From contig NZ_LT707065.1 in assembly GCF_900156745.1 (NCBI RefSeq), forward strand, positions 4,774,001-4,838,000: a stretch of DNA of 64,000 nucleotides, given 5' to 3'. This stretch comes from Achromobacter sp. MFA1 R4 (lineage in GTDB: Bacteria > Pseudomonadota > Gammaproteobacteria > Burkholderiales > Burkholderiaceae_B). Position 1 is the first letter of the stretch, and the number at the start of each line of letters is the position of its first letter. Shown here one piece after another: positions 50,239 through 59,972 of the stretch. The notes below the pieces were generated by a model, which saw nothing but the letters and a program-made list of their open reading frames with translations, did no database searches and had not been told where the DNA came from. The position numbers were made by a program, and so were the translations under genes.

Positions 50239-51885
50239 ATGTTGCCCCCGCACCGTTACTACTACCTGCACAATTTCCAGCGCGCGCTGGCGTGGGTCTC
50301 GGACCGCTACGCCGATCTGCTGGACGAAGACGACTGCCGCTTCCTGGCGGATTTTGCTGCCATGCCGCAGGCGTCGCAGGCCTTGATGGTGCGGATGCTG
50401 ATGCGGCGCGGACCATGGTTCCGGGCCAGCCGGTTGGTCTACGAGGAAATCCCTGCGGTCCAAGAGGCGGCCCGGCCGCTGGAGGCGCTGGGATGGTTGG
50501 ACGCGCGCGCACCGATGTCGCTGGACGAGCTGTTTGCGTTGCTGACCAAGCCCGAGCTGTGCCGTGTATTCGCGTCGCGCGGCGCGGTACGTCCGGGGAT
50601 GCGCAAGGCCGATCTGCTGGAGGCGTTGCGGGCCGAGCTGCCGCAGGCCCGGCCCTATGGCGAGTGGGACCCGGATTCCGCCGAAGCCGTGTGGCGCGTG
50701 ATGGTGTCGCAACGCTGCGAACGCCTGCGCCTCATGTTCTTTGGCAATCTGCATCAGGACTGGTCGGAGTTCGTGCTGGCGGACCTGGGCGTGTTCCAGT
50801 ACGAAGCCGTGCCGTTCGACGCCGCGTCGCGGGCATTCCAGACGCGCGAGGACGTCGATTGCTATCTGGCCTTGCATGCCTGCCGCCAGGCGCTGGACGA
50901 AGGCGCGGCCGTGGACGACCTGCTGCGCGCCGCGCAGGCGTGCGCCAGCGGCAATGCCTGGCTCGAAAAGCGCCGCGCCAAGGTGCTGCTGCGGATCGGG
51001 CAGGCCTGCGAGCGGGCGCAGGACTGGGAGGCCGCGCAGCGCGCCTATGCGTGTTGCGATTATCCCGGCGCGCGGCATCGGCGCATCCGCGTGTATGAAC
51101 GGATGCAGCGGTTCGAGGAAGCGATGGCGCTGGCCTTGCAGGCCGGCAGCGCGCCCGAAAGCGAGGAAGAGAGCCAGCGCGTGGCGCGCATGATGCCGCG
51201 GCTGCGGCGCGGGCTGGGGCAGGGCGCGGCGGCGCGCATCGCCCCGCCGGTCGTGCCGCGCACCGACCTGTCGCTCGCGCGCCCGGTGCAGCCGTCGTCG
51301 GTGGAGTACGTGACGCGCGATCACCTGCATCAGGACGACGCCCCGGTTCATTACGTCGAGAACGCGCTGATCAATTCGCTGTTCGGCCTGCTATGTTGGC
51401 CCGCGGTGTTTGCGCCGTTGCCTGGCGCTTTCTTCCACCCCTTCCAGCGCGGCCCCGCCGATCTTGAATCGCCAGACTTCCACGCGCGTCGGCAGGCGCA
51501 GTTCGACGCGTGCCTTGCGCACCTGGATACGCACACCTATCGCGACGTCATCCTTCGGCGATACGCCGACAAGGCTGGCGTGCAATCGCCGTTCGTGTTC
51601 TGGGGCGCGTTGTCCGAAACCTTGCTGGCGCAGGCGCTGGACTGCGTTCCCGCCGCGCACCTGAAACTGCTTTTCACGCGCATGCTGCGCGACGTCAAGG
51701 GCAACCGGACCGGCCTGCCGGATCTGGTGCGCTTCTGGCCGGCCGAGCGCCGCTATGAACTGATCGAGGTGAAGGGGCCTGGCGACAAGTTGCAGGACAA
51801 CCAGATCCGCTGGCTGCAATACTGCGTCGCGCACGGCATGCCGGTGCGTGTCTGCCACGTGAGCTGGCAGGGGGATGCGGCATGA
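50239..51885 (+). CDS. FAN1-type structure-specific nuclease with VRR-NUC domain
   Basis: 548 residues, the length of bacterial FAN1 homologues. The N-terminal region (YYYLHNFQRALAWVSDRYADLLDEDD, MVRMLMRRGPWFRASRLVYEEI) is the FAN1 winged-helix/SAP-like part. A TPR-like helical section follows (about 200-310), and the C-terminal VRR-NUC domain has GLPDLVRFWPAERRYELIEVKGPGDKLQDNQIRWLQY with the PD...EVK catalytic residues. FAN1 trims 5' flaps and unhooks DNA interstrand crosslinks. ATG 50239 gives the conserved start. It overlaps the helicase gene by four bases and follows a LexA-like box. Confidence 0.88.
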   Translation: MLPPHRYYYLHNFQRALAWVSDRYADLLDEDDCRFLADFAAMPQASQALMVRMLMRRGPWFRASRLVYEEIPAVQEAARPLEALGWLDARAPMSLDELFALLTKPELCRVFASRGAVRPGMRKADLLEALRAELPQARPYGEWDPDSAEAVWRVMVSQRCERLRLMFFGNLHQDWSEFVLADLGVFQYEAVPFDAASRAFQTREDVDCYLALHACRQALDEGAAVDDLLRAAQACASGNAWLEKRRAKVLLRIGQACERAQDWEAAQRAYACCDYPGARHRRIRVYERMQRFEEAMALALQAGSAPESEEESQRVARMMPRLRRGLGQGAAARIAPPVVPRTDLSLARPVQPSSVEYVTRDHLHQDDAPVHYVENALINSLFGLLCWPAVFAPLPGAFFHPFQRGPADLESPDFHARRQAQFDACLAHLDTHTYRDVILRRYADKAGVQSPFVFWGALSETLLAQALDCVPAAHLKLLFTRMLRDVKGNRTGLPDLVRFWPAERRYELIEVKGPGDKLQDNQIRWLQYCVAHGMPVRVCHVSWQGDAA

Positions 51886-54155
51886 GCTACGCGGTGGCGG
51901 TGCGCGCGCTGTGCGAGTTCACGGCCCGGGCGGGCGACCTGGATCTGCGCTTCACGCCCGCGCCCAGCGGCCTGGAGGGCATGGCGGGGCATGCGGTGGT
52001 GACGGGGCGGCGGGGCCCCGAATACGAGACCGAGGTTTCCCTGTCCGGCGCTTTTGAAGGCCTGCTGGTGCGCGGCCGCGCCGACGGCTACGACCCCGTG
52101 GCCAACCAGTTGGAAGAGATCAAGACCTACCGCGGTCAATTCGACAGCGTGCGCGAGAACCACCGCGTGGTGCATTGGGCGCAGGCGCGCGTTTACGGCC
52201 ATCTGCTGTGCCAGGCGCGGGGCCTGGAGAGCGTGCGCGTGGCGCTGGTGTACTTCAACGTGGCGACCGAAGAAGAGACGGTGCTGGTGGAAACGCACGA
52301 TGCCGCGGCGCTTGCCGCCTTCTTTCAGCAGCAATGCGAGCGGTTCCTGGCCTGGGCAAAGACGGAATTGGCGCATCGCCAGACGCGCGACGCGGCGCTG
52401 GAAAAGCTGGCGTTCCCGCATGGCGAATTCCGCGCCGGACAGCGCGATCTGGCGGTGGCCGTGTACCGCACGGCGCGGGACGGCCGCTGCCTGATGGCGC
52501 AGGCGCCCACGGGCATCGGCAAGACGCTCGGGACGATATTTCCGCTGCTCAAGGCCAGTCCGGGTTCCGGCCTGGACAAGGTGTTCTTCCTTGCTGCAAA
52601 GGGTTCCGGACGGGGGTTGGCGGTCGAGGCGCTGGACACGATCAACGCGCAGCCTGCGGCGCCCGGCCTGCGCGTCCTGGACCTGCAGGCCCGCGACAAG
52701 AGCTGCGTGCATCCCGACCTGGCCTGCCATGGCGATTCCTGCCCGCTGGCGCGAGGCTTCTATGACCGCCTGCCCGACGCGCGCGCCGCGGCGCTGGCGC
52801 GTCATACCCGGCTGGACGCGCCGGCCGTGCGCGCCACTGCCCTGGAACATGACGTCTGCCCGTATTACCTGTCGCAGGAGCTGATCCGGTGGAGCGACGT
52901 GGTGGTGGGCGACTACAACTACTACTACGACGCCACCGCGATGCTTTACGCCCTGACGCAGGCGCATCAATGGAAGGTGGCGGTGCTGGTGGACGAGGCC
53001 CACAATCTGGTGGACCGCGCGCGCCGCATGTACACGGGCGAGCTCGACCAGCACCGGCTCACGGCCGCGCGCCACGCCGCGCCCAAGGCCTTGAAGAAGC
53101 CGCTGGATGGGCTGCATCGGTCCTGGAATGCGTTGAACAAGAAGCAGGCTGAACGCTACCAGGCGTACGAAGCTGCGCCGGCGGGCGTGCTGGCGGCGGT
53201 GCAGAAGGCGGTCGCGGCCATCACTGAGCACATCGGCCAGACGCCGCTGCCGCAGGACGATCCGCTGCTTGGCTTTTACTTCGAGGCGCTGCATTTCGTG
53301 CGGCTGGCGGAGCAGTTCGGCTCGCATGCGCTGTTCGATGTGACGTTGGGCGACGTGGGGTTCGCCGGCGCCAAGACGCCGCCGTCCACGCTGTGCGTGC
53401 GCAACGTGATACCTGCCCCGTACCTGGCCGCGCGCTATGCGGGGGCGCACGCCACGGTGCTGTTTTCGGGCACGCTGAGTCCGCAGCAGTTCTATCGCGA
53501 CACGCTGGGGCTGCCCAAGGACACGCCGTGGATCGACGTGGCCGCGCCGTTCCAGGCGGAACAACTGGCGGTGCGGGTCGTGGGCAATGTATCCACGCGC
53601 TATCGCGACCGCGAGCGCTCGCTGGCGCCCATTGCCGACCTGATCGCGCGCCAATATGCCGAGCGTCCCGGCAATTACCTGGGCTTCCTGAGCAGCTTCG
53701 ACTACCTGAAGGGCGTGGCCGACCTGATGCGCGAGCGCCATCCGCAGGTGCCGATCTGGCTGCAGACGCCGGGCATGGACGAGCCCGGCCGCGCGGCGTT
53801 CCTGGCGCGCTTCACGGAAACGGGGCAGGGCGTGGGCTTCGCGGTGTTGGGCGGCGCGTTTTCGGAAGGGGTGGACCTGCCGGGCAGGCGGTTGATCGGC
53901 GCGTTCATCGCCACGCTGGGCCTGCCGCAGGTCAATCCGGTGAACGAAAACATGAAGCGCGCCATGGACCTGCGCTATGGCCAAGAGAACGGCTACGACT
54001 ACACCTACCTGTATCCCGGCATGCAGAAGGTGGTGCAGGCGGCGGGCCGGGTCATCCGCACGGAGCACGACGTTGGCACGGTGCATCTCATCGACGATCG
54101 TTACCGGCGCGCCAAGGTGCGCGGGTTGTTGCCGGGCTGGTGGCGGGTGGACTGA
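51882..54155 (+). CDS. Fe-S XPD/DinG-type DNA helicase with N-terminal nuclease-like domain
   Basis: 757 residues. The N-terminal 150 have a PD-(D/E)XK/Cas4-like look (GLLVRGRADGYDPVANQLEEIKTYRG). The helicase part has Walker A QAPTGIGKTLGTIFPLL, four cysteines for an iron-sulfur cluster (CVHPDLACHGDSC and a later CPYYLS), Walker B VAVLVDEAHNLVDRA, LFSGTLSP and GFAVLGGAFSEGVDLPG, ending with QAAGRVIRTEHDVG for motif VI. It should unwind damaged DNA 5' to 3'. Co-translation with the FAN1-type nuclease and the shared LexA-like box indicate crosslink or bulky-lesion repair. Confidence 0.9.
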   Translation: MSYAVAVRALCEFTARAGDLDLRFTPAPSGLEGMAGHAVVTGRRGPEYETEVSLSGAFEGLLVRGRADGYDPVANQLEEIKTYRGQFDSVRENHRVVHWAQARVYGHLLCQARGLESVRVALVYFNVATEEETVLVETHDAAALAAFFQQQCERFLAWAKTELAHRQTRDAALEKLAFPHGEFRAGQRDLAVAVYRTARDGRCLMAQAPTGIGKTLGTIFPLLKASPGSGLDKVFFLAAKGSGRGLAVEALDTINAQPAAPGLRVLDLQARDKSCVHPDLACHGDSCPLARGFYDRLPDARAAALARHTRLDAPAVRATALEHDVCPYYLSQELIRWSDVVVGDYNYYYDATAMLYALTQAHQWKVAVLVDEAHNLVDRARRMYTGELDQHRLTAARHAAPKALKKPLDGLHRSWNALNKKQAERYQAYEAAPAGVLAAVQKAVAAITEHIGQTPLPQDDPLLGFYFEALHFVRLAEQFGSHALFDVTLGDVGFAGAKTPPSTLCVRNVIPAPYLAARYAGAHATVLFSGTLSPQQFYRDTLGLPKDTPWIDVAAPFQAEQLAVRVVGNVSTRYRDRERSLAPIADLIARQYAERPGNYLGFLSSFDYLKGVADLMRERHPQVPIWLQTPGMDEPGRAAFLARFTETGQGVGFAVLGGAFSEGVDLPGRRLIGAFIATLGLPQVNPVNENMKRAMDLRYGQENGYDYTYLYPGMQKVVQAAGRVIRTEHDVGTVHLIDDRYRRAKVRGLLPGWWRVD

Positions 54156-54166
54156 CCCGGCCGACG

Positions 54167-54586
54167 TTACGCGGGCCGCAGTTCGGTCAGCGGTTGGTCC
54201 GGATTCCGCGACACCTGGTAGCCGTACCAGAGGCTGCGCGCCATGCGCTCGGCCATTTCCTGCGCGGCGTCGGCCAGGGCGCGGTTGGGCAGGGCGTCGG
54301 TGGTTTCCGCGAAGAGCACCAGCCAGCGTTCAAAGAGCGCAGCGCTCAGGTTGGGCATGGCCACGTGCTTGGGCATGGGCATGCCCGAAAAGCGCCGGGT
54401 GCCCAGCAGCACGGCGGACCAGAAATCCGACAGCGTGGCCAGGTGCTCGTCCCAGTCGTGGACCATGCCGTTGAAGACGGGGCCCAGCGCGTCGTCCGCG
54501 CGCGCCTTGCCATAGAAGGTGTGGACCATGTCCCGGATTTCGGCTTCGGTGCAGAGGTCGGCGGGCGCGGGGGCGGGGGTGGTCAA
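54167..54586 (-). CDS. Group III truncated hemoglobin
   Basis: 139 residues. LCTEAEIRDMVHTFYGKARADDALGPVFNGMVHDWDEHLATLSDFWSAVLLGTRRFSGMP is the TrHbIII globin opening, followed by PKHVAMPNLSAALFERWLVLFAETTDA with the heme-binding His. No ATG gives a natural start: the open frame runs up to 54736 through poor sequence. TTG 54586 has GGAGA at 5 bases and gives the family length. Group III globins bind oxygen or NO in the cytoplasm, and their exact role is unsettled. It converges with the helicase gene. Confidence 0.83.
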   Translation of the reverse strand: MTTPAPAPADLCTEAEIRDMVHTFYGKARADDALGPVFNGMVHDWDEHLATLSDFWSAVLLGTRRFSGMPMPKHVAMPNLSAALFERWLVLFAETTDALPNRALADAAQEMAERMARSLWYGYQVSRNPDQPLTELRPA

Positions 54587-54783
54587 GCGGGTCTCCGGGG
54601 GAAGGGCAGGAGGCGATGTTAGGACGGGCGAGGTCCGCGGCGGTTTGATGTGGCTCAAGCAGACGCATCGGCGCTGATTTGGGTAGTATCGTCGCCATGC
54701 GCGCACGGCTGCCGCCGCCTCGCGCTTGACCACCATATGTGCGCCCGGCGGATTCGCGGGACGCCTTCAGGAGACGAACCCTC

Positions 54784-56250
54784 ATGCCTACCCCCGCCCC
54801 GCTGAACGAAATCGTGGCCATGCCCGCGCACGCGCTGTCGGACGCCATTCGCGGCCGCAAGGTGTCCTGCCGCGAGGTGATGCAGGCGTACCTCGCGCAT
54901 ATCGACCGGGTCAATCCCAAGCTGAACGCCATCGTCGCGCGCCGCGACAGCGACGAATTGCTGCGCGAGGCCGACGAGCGGGATGCGCAACTGGCCGCAG
55001 GGCTATGGCTGGGCTGGCTGCATGGCATGCCGCAGGCGCCCAAGGACCTGACCGCGGTGCGGGGCATGGTCACGTCGATGGGGTCGCTGGTCTACAAGGA
55101 CGTGGTGTCGCCGCACGATTCGATTCTGGTGGAGCGCATGCGCGCGGCCGGCGCCATCTTCATCGGCCGTACAAATGTGCCCGAATTCGGACTGGGGTCG
55201 CACACCTACAACCAGGTCTATGGCGCGACCGGCAACCCCTACGACGCCAGCAAGACGGCTGGCGGCAGCAGCGGCGGCGCGGCTGCGGCGCTGGCCGCCC
55301 GCATGCTGCCGGTGGCCGATGGCAGCGATTTCGGCGGCTCGCTGCGCAATCCGGCGGCGTTCTGCAACGTCTACGGGATGCGCCCCTCCGCGGGCCGTGT
55401 GCCGTCCGGACCCTCGCCCGAGGTGTTCCTCAAACAGCTTTCTTATGAAGGGCCGATGGGCCGCACGCCGCGCGACGTGGCCCGGCTGCTGTCGGTGATC
55501 GCCGGCCACGACCGCCGGGCGCCGCTGTCGCTGACGGACGACCCGTCTCTATACGCACAGCCGCTGGAGGCGGACCTGTCGGGCAAGCGCGTGGGCTGGC
55601 TGGGCGACTGGGGCGGCTACCTGCCCATGGAGCCGGGCATCCTGGACCTGTGCACGCAGGCGCTGCAAGACCTGGAGACGGCGGGCTGCCGCGTGGACGA
55701 CTACCAGGTGCCGTTCGCGGGCGACCGGCTCTGGCGCATCTGGCTGGCGCATCGCCACCTGATGGTGGGCGGGCAGTTCCATGCGCTGGTCCACGATCCG
55801 GAGACCCGCAAGCTGGTCAAGCCAGCCCTGATCTGGGAGGTGGAAGGCCTGGAAGGCATGACGGCGCGCCAGGTGTATCAGGCCACCGAAGAGCGCAGCG
55901 CCTGGTATCAGACCGTCCTGCGCATGTTCGACGACGTGGATTACCTGGCCGTGCCGTCGGCGCAGGTGTTTCCGTTCGATGTAACGCTGGACTGGCCCAA
56001 GGAGATCGCGGGCCGGCCCATGGACACCTACCATCGCTGGATGGAGACCGTGACGCCCTGGACGCTGGCGGGGTGCCCGGTCATCAGCGTGCCGGTGGGA
56101 TTCAACGCGGCGGGCCTGCCGATGGGCATGCAACTCATCGGGCCGCCGCGGGGCGACCTGGCGGTGCTGCAGTTGGCCCACGCCTACGAAGGGGTGCGCG
56201 ACTGGGTGCGGGCGCGTCCGCCGCAGGCGCTGTGGGCCGACGCCGCGTGA
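54784..56250 (+). CDS. Amidase (amidase-signature family)
   Basis: 488 residues. The Ser-cisSer-Lys triad is visible: Lys in QAPKDLTAVRG, the glycine/serine loop KTAGGSSGGAAAALAARMLPVADGSDFGGSLRNPAA with the cis-Ser and the nucleophile Ser, and the following FCNVYGMRPSAGRVP. The last third has DYLAVPSAQVFPFDV and NAAGLPMGMQLIGPP. There is no signal peptide. It hydrolyses an amide, and no GatB/GatC-like partner suggests a tRNA role. ATG 54784 has AGGAGA upstream. The substrate is unknown; it is a single gene. Confidence 0.9.
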   Translation: MPTPAPLNEIVAMPAHALSDAIRGRKVSCREVMQAYLAHIDRVNPKLNAIVARRDSDELLREADERDAQLAAGLWLGWLHGMPQAPKDLTAVRGMVTSMGSLVYKDVVSPHDSILVERMRAAGAIFIGRTNVPEFGLGSHTYNQVYGATGNPYDASKTAGGSSGGAAAALAARMLPVADGSDFGGSLRNPAAFCNVYGMRPSAGRVPSGPSPEVFLKQLSYEGPMGRTPRDVARLLSVIAGHDRRAPLSLTDDPSLYAQPLEADLSGKRVGWLGDWGGYLPMEPGILDLCTQALQDLETAGCRVDDYQVPFAGDRLWRIWLAHRHLMVGGQFHALVHDPETRKLVKPALIWEVEGLEGMTARQVYQATEERSAWYQTVLRMFDDVDYLAVPSAQVFPFDVTLDWPKEIAGRPMDTYHRWMETVTPWTLAGCPVISVPVGFNAAGLPMGMQLIGPPRGDLAVLQLAHAYEGVRDWVRARPPQALWADAA

Positions 56251-56524
56251 CGCGGTTTGCACCTTGCGCTACTCGTGCTACCTGCGCTAACAAATACCGG
56301 TTGATTTTTTGTAATAGATATTTGCATTTTTCGGACGAAGTCAGCCATGTTTTGCGTTTTGCCCTGTTTTTCATGGCTGTGATGCGGCACCTTTGTAATA
56401 ATTATCGATATTTCCCATCTTCCCCACCGATAAGGGCTGTCCGGAATTCCGGACAGCAGGGGAATCACCCCTGGGGCGTCCCGGCAGGACGTCGCAATTC
56501 GATACAGTGCAAAGGTCTCCCGGT
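56251..56524 (+). promoter_or_regulatory. Wsp operon upstream region with a perfect 22-bp palindrome
   Basis: After an AT-rich stretch (about 56280-56415) of the kind that holds promoters, a perfect palindrome of 22 bases occupies 56436-56457 (GCTGTCCGGAA and its exact reverse complement). It is followed at once by CAGGGG-AATCA-CCCCTG (56457-56473). Both lie 52-89 bases before the wspA start. No T-run follows, so an operator or leader structure is more likely than a terminator. The regulator is unknown. Confidence 0.6.
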
Positions 56525-58144
56525 ATGAAGAATGTGACGCTCCGCCAGCGCATCCTGGCCAGTTTCCTGGCCATTCTCGCCATCATGACGCTGATGGTGG
56601 TGGTGGACTACCGGCGGCTTCTGCATGTCGAAGCGGAAGTCGAAATGATCAACGCCGACGCCGTGCCGGGCATCTACTACAGCACGTCGATCCGGGCAGC
56701 GTGGTTCGCCGGCTTCGTGGCCGTGCAGGATGCCTTCCATGCGCCGACCGAGGCGGACCGCCGCGCGGCGCTGGAAGCCCTGCCGCGCAACGACAAGCAG
56801 CTCGACGAGCACGTGGAGTTCTACCTGCGCACCATCGGCCGGCAGGACGACGAACACATGTTCGAGGAATTCCAGAAGGAGCTGCAGGAATACAAGCGCA
56901 TCCGCGCCGATATCCTGTCATCGAGCGTGCAGGCGGATACGTCCCTTGCGCTGATGCGTATCCAGTCAGAATTGCGCCCGTCCTTTTATCGGGGCCGCGA
57001 CATCCTGGCCAAAATGGTGAGCGCAAACAAGGCGCAGGCCGACGAAGCGGCCGTGAGCATTCGCGAATCCGTGCAAGCAGCCGAGGTCGGCATGCTGGTG
57101 TCTCTGGCCATGGCCATCGCCGCGTCCATCGTGTGCGGCTACCTCCTGATGCGCGCCATCGCCAATCCCATGCGCGAAATCGTGAAGACGCTGGAAGCGA
57201 CGGGCGGAGGCGACCTGAGCCGCCGGCTCAGGCTGTCGCGCAAGGATGAGTTCAATGCCATTGAAATCGGCTTTAACGGCATGGTGGACGAGTTGACCGG
57301 CCTGGTCGGCAAGACCCAGCGGTCCGCGGTGCAGGTGGCCACGTCCGTGACCGAGATCGCCGCCACGTCCAAGCAGCAGCAGGCCACCGCGTCGGAAGTC
57401 GCGGCCACCACCACGGAAATCGGCGCCACCTCGCGCGAGATCTCGGCAACCTCGCGCGAACTGGTGCGCACCATGACCGAGGTTTCCAGCGCCGCCGAAC
57501 AGACCGCCACGCTGGCGGGCAGCGGGCAGGTGGGCCTTGCGCGCATGGAGGACACCATGCGCAATGTGGTGGGCGCGGCCGGGTCGGTCAACGCCAAACT
57601 GGCGGTGCTCAATGAAAAGGCGGGCAACATCACGCAAGTCGTGACGACGATCACGAAGGTGGCTGACCAGACCAACCTGTTGTCGCTGAACGCGGCCATC
57701 GAAGCGGAGAAGGCCGGCGAGTACGGCCGCGGCTTCGTGGTGGTCGCCACCGAGATCCGGCGCCTGGCCGACCAGACGGCAGTCGCCACCTACGACATCG
57801 AACAGATGGTGCGTGAAATCCAGTCGTCGGTGTCCGCTGGCGTGATGGGCATGGACAAGTTCTCCGAGGAAGTCCGCCGCGGCATGGCGGACATGCAGCA
57901 GGTGGGAGACCAGCTTTCGCAGATCATCCAGCAGGTGCAGACGCTGGCGCCGCGCGTGCAGATGGTGAACGAGGGCATGCAGGCGCAGGCCACGGGCGCC
58001 GAACAGATCAACCAGGCCCTGCAGCAACTGAGCGACGCGGCGCAGCAGACGGTGGAATCGCTGCGTCAATCCAGCCTTGCCATCGAAGAGCTGACGCTGG
58101 TGGCCAATGATCTGCGCAGCGGCGTGTCCCGCTTCAAGGTGTGA
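56525..58144 (+). CDS. wspA: Methyl-accepting chemotaxis protein WspA (surface-sensing receptor)
   Basis: 539 residues. The first membrane helix is about residues 10-30 ([16 protein letters not shown]), followed by a 4-helix-bundle periplasmic domain, a second helix near 190-210 ([20 protein letters not shown]), a HAMP domain and a long coiled-coil signalling domain. Its tip reads [42 protein letters not shown]. This matches WspA, which responds to surface contact and envelope stress and does not drive motility. ATG 56525 gives the canonical start. It leads an overlapping wspABCDEF operon. Confidence 0.93.
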   Translation: MKNVTLRQRILASFLAILAIMTLMVVVDYRRLLHVEAEVEMINADAVPGIYYSTSIRAAWFAGFVAVQDAFHAPTEADRRAALEALPRNDKQLDEHVEFYLRTIGRQDDEHMFEEFQKELQEYKRIRADILSSSVQADTSLALMRIQSELRPSFYRGRDILAKMVSANKAQADEAAVSIRESVQAAEVGMLVSLAMAIAASIVCGYLLMRAIANPMREIVKTLEATGGGDLSRRLRLSRKDEFNAIEIGFNGMVDELTGLVGKTQRSAVQVATSVTEIAATSKQQQATASEVAATTTEIGATSREISATSRELVRTMTEVSSAAEQTATLAGSGQVGLARMEDTMRNVVGAAGSVNAKLAVLNEKAGNITQVVTTITKVADQTNLLSLNAAIEAEKAGEYGRGFVVVATEIRRLADQTAVATYDIEQMVREIQSSVSAGVMGMDKFSEEVRRGMADMQQVGDQLSQIIQQVQTLAPRVQMVNEGMQAQATGAEQINQALQQLSDAAQQTVESLRQSSLAIEELTLVANDLRSGVSRFKV

Positions 58145-58152
58145 ACGCTGCC

Positions 58153-58692
58153 ATGACATCTGCCGCCGTCCGCGCACGGACCGCCGCGGGCCATGCCGGC
58201 CCCGGGCGCCGGCTTTATCTGCTTTTCCGTATCGGCGCGGACCGCTATGCGCTGGACGCCGGGGACGTCGCCGAAGTCCTCGGGCTGCGCGCGCTCAAAC
58301 AGGTGCCGGGTGCGCCGCATTGGGTGGCTGGCATGACCGAACGCCGCGGCGTGGCCGTGCCCGTCATCGACATGAGCGCGCTGGCCGGCGCGGGCGCCTG
58401 TGCCGCCGTGACCAGCACGCGCCTGGCGCTGGTGCGCTATCGGTCCGGCGCGGGCGCCGCCGAGCGCCTGCTGGGTCTGATCCTGGAACAGGCCACCGAG
58501 ACCGTGCACTATGACCCCGCCGCGTTCCAGCCGCATGCGCTGGACAATACGCAGGCCCGATACCTGGGCCCCGTGCTGGCCGACGCGGGCGGCATGGTCC
58601 AGGCCGTCAAGGTCGATGACCTCTTGCCCGCCGCCGTGCGGGCGCTTCTTTTTCCGTCCGGCGATGGCGCGGCGGGCGAGGTGGCGGCATGA
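58153..58692 (+). CDS. wspB: CheW-like coupling protein WspB
   Basis: 179 residues. The CheW fold is seen in RRLYLLFRIGADRYALDAGDVAEVLGLRALKQVPGAPHWVAGMTERRGVAVPVIDMSALAG, the opening of CheW proteins, and YLGPVLADAGGMVQAVKVDDLLPAAVR near the end. It couples WspA to the kinase WspE. An alternative GTG start at 58141 would overlap the wspA stop. ATG 58153 is preferred with AAGGTG upstream. It overlaps wspC by four bases. Confidence 0.85.
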   Translation: MTSAAVRARTAAGHAGPGRRLYLLFRIGADRYALDAGDVAEVLGLRALKQVPGAPHWVAGMTERRGVAVPVIDMSALAGAGACAAVTSTRLALVRYRSGAGAAERLLGLILEQATETVHYDPAAFQPHALDNTQARYLGPVLADAGGMVQAVKVDDLLPAAVRALLFPSGDGAAGEVAA

Positions 58693-59972
58693 GCCTGCTC
58701 GAGGAATTCAGCGGCCTGCTCAAGCGCCGGATGGGGCTGGACAGCGGCTCCATCGGCCAGGCCGCCGTGGAACGGGCCGTGCGGCATCGCATGCACGCGG
58801 CCGGCGTGGACGACGAACAGGATTACCTGACGCGGGTGCAGGCCTGGCCCGACGAGATGCAGCAGCTCATCGAGGCCGTGATCGTGCCGGAGACCTGGTT
58901 TTTCCGGTATCCGGAATCCCAGGTCGCGATGGCGACCCTCGCGCGCGAACGGCTGTTTGCGCCCGGCAGTGAGGGCCGCGTGCTGCGCGTGCTGAGCGTG
59001 CCTTGTTCGAGCGGTGAAGAGCCGTATTCCATCGCCATGGCGCTGCTCGACGCGGGCGTGCCGCCGCAGCGCTTCCACGTGGACGCCGTGGATATCAGCG
59101 TACGCATGGTGGAATTCGCGCAGCGCGCCGTGTATGGCCGCAATTCGTTCCGCGGCGGCGACCTGGCGTTTCGCGACCGGTATTTCTCGGAAGTGCCCGA
59201 GGGCCATCAACTTGCCGCCCGCGTGCGCGGCCAGGTCCGGTTCCAGTCCGGCAATCTGTTCGATCCGAACCTGCGGGCGGGCGCCGCGCCCTATGACTTC
59301 GTGTTCTGCCGCAATCTGCTCATCTATTTCGACATGGCCACGCAGGAGCGCGCGGTGCAGGTGCTGCGCAGATTCGCGCGCGAGGACGGCGTGATTTTCG
59401 TGGGGCCGGCCGAGACCAGCCTATTGACGGGACGGCGCCTGCCGTCGGTGGCGCTTGCCCGGTCGTTCGCGTTCCGCGCAAAGGCCGCGCCGGCGCCCGC
59501 GGCCACGCCCGCGCCACCGCGCCCGCCGCAGTCTGGCCCGCGTCCCATCGTGCATGCCTGGGCGCCTCCGCGGCGTCCGGTCGCGCAGACGCCCGCGCCG
59601 AGGCTGCCCGTGCCGCACGCCGCCATCGCCGACACGCCCGCCGCGCCGCCGGAGCCGGCCGCCCAGGCCTCGCTGCGCCATATCGCCGCGCTGGCTGACC
59701 AGGGCAGGGTGCGCGATGTCATGGCGCAATGCCATGCGCACATCGAGCTCCACGGCGCCAGCGCAGACGCGCTGCACCTGCAGGGCCTGCTGCTGGACGC
59801 GGATGGCCAGGCGCGGCAGGCGCAGGCCGCCTACCGCAAGGCGCTGTACCTGGACCCGAACCACCGCGAAGCCTTGCTACACCTTGCCGCGCTGGTGGCC
59901 GCGGAGGGTGACCATGACGGCGCCACCCGCCTGCAGGCGCGCGCGGCGCGCCAGGAGGCACGCCGTGGCTGA
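58689..59972 (+). CDS. wspC: CheR-type methyltransferase WspC with TPR tail
   Basis: 427 residues. The CheR domain has VIVPETWFFRYPESQVAM, the SAM motif RVLRVLSVPCSSGEEPYSIAMALLDAG, VDAVDISVRMVEFAQ and DFVFCRNLLIYFD. After a Pro/Ala-rich linker (about 265-325), the last 90 residues (IAALADQGRVRDVMAQCHAHIEL, LDADGQARQAQAAYRKALYLDPNHREAL) are TPR repeats as in WspC. It methylates glutamates of WspA with SAM. Its stop overlaps the wspD start by 8 bases. Confidence 0.93.
   Translation: MSLLEEFSGLLKRRMGLDSGSIGQAAVERAVRHRMHAAGVDDEQDYLTRVQAWPDEMQQLIEAVIVPETWFFRYPESQVAMATLARERLFAPGSEGRVLRVLSVPCSSGEEPYSIAMALLDAGVPPQRFHVDAVDISVRMVEFAQRAVYGRNSFRGGDLAFRDRYFSEVPEGHQLAARVRGQVRFQSGNLFDPNLRAGAAPYDFVFCRNLLIYFDMATQERAVQVLRRFAREDGVIFVGPAETSLLTGRRLPSVALARSFAFRAKAAPAPAATPAPPRPPQSGPRPIVHAWAPPRRPVAQTPAPRLPVPHAAIADTPAAPPEPAAQASLRHIAALADQGRVRDVMAQCHAHIELHGASADALHLQGLLLDADGQARQAQAAYRKALYLDPNHREALLHLAALVAAEGDHDGATRLQARAARQEARRG

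Noticed and set aside
46928..50512. 1194-residue open frame on the minus strand over the gluconate dehydrogenase operon
   Set aside because: It is the antisense shadow of three well-supported genes with clear motifs. Its translation is Arg/His/Gly-rich with no domain, as expected in GC-rich DNA.
51753..54086. 777-residue minus-strand frame over the helicase gene
   Set aside because: Shadow of the helicase, whose motifs are intact on the plus strand.
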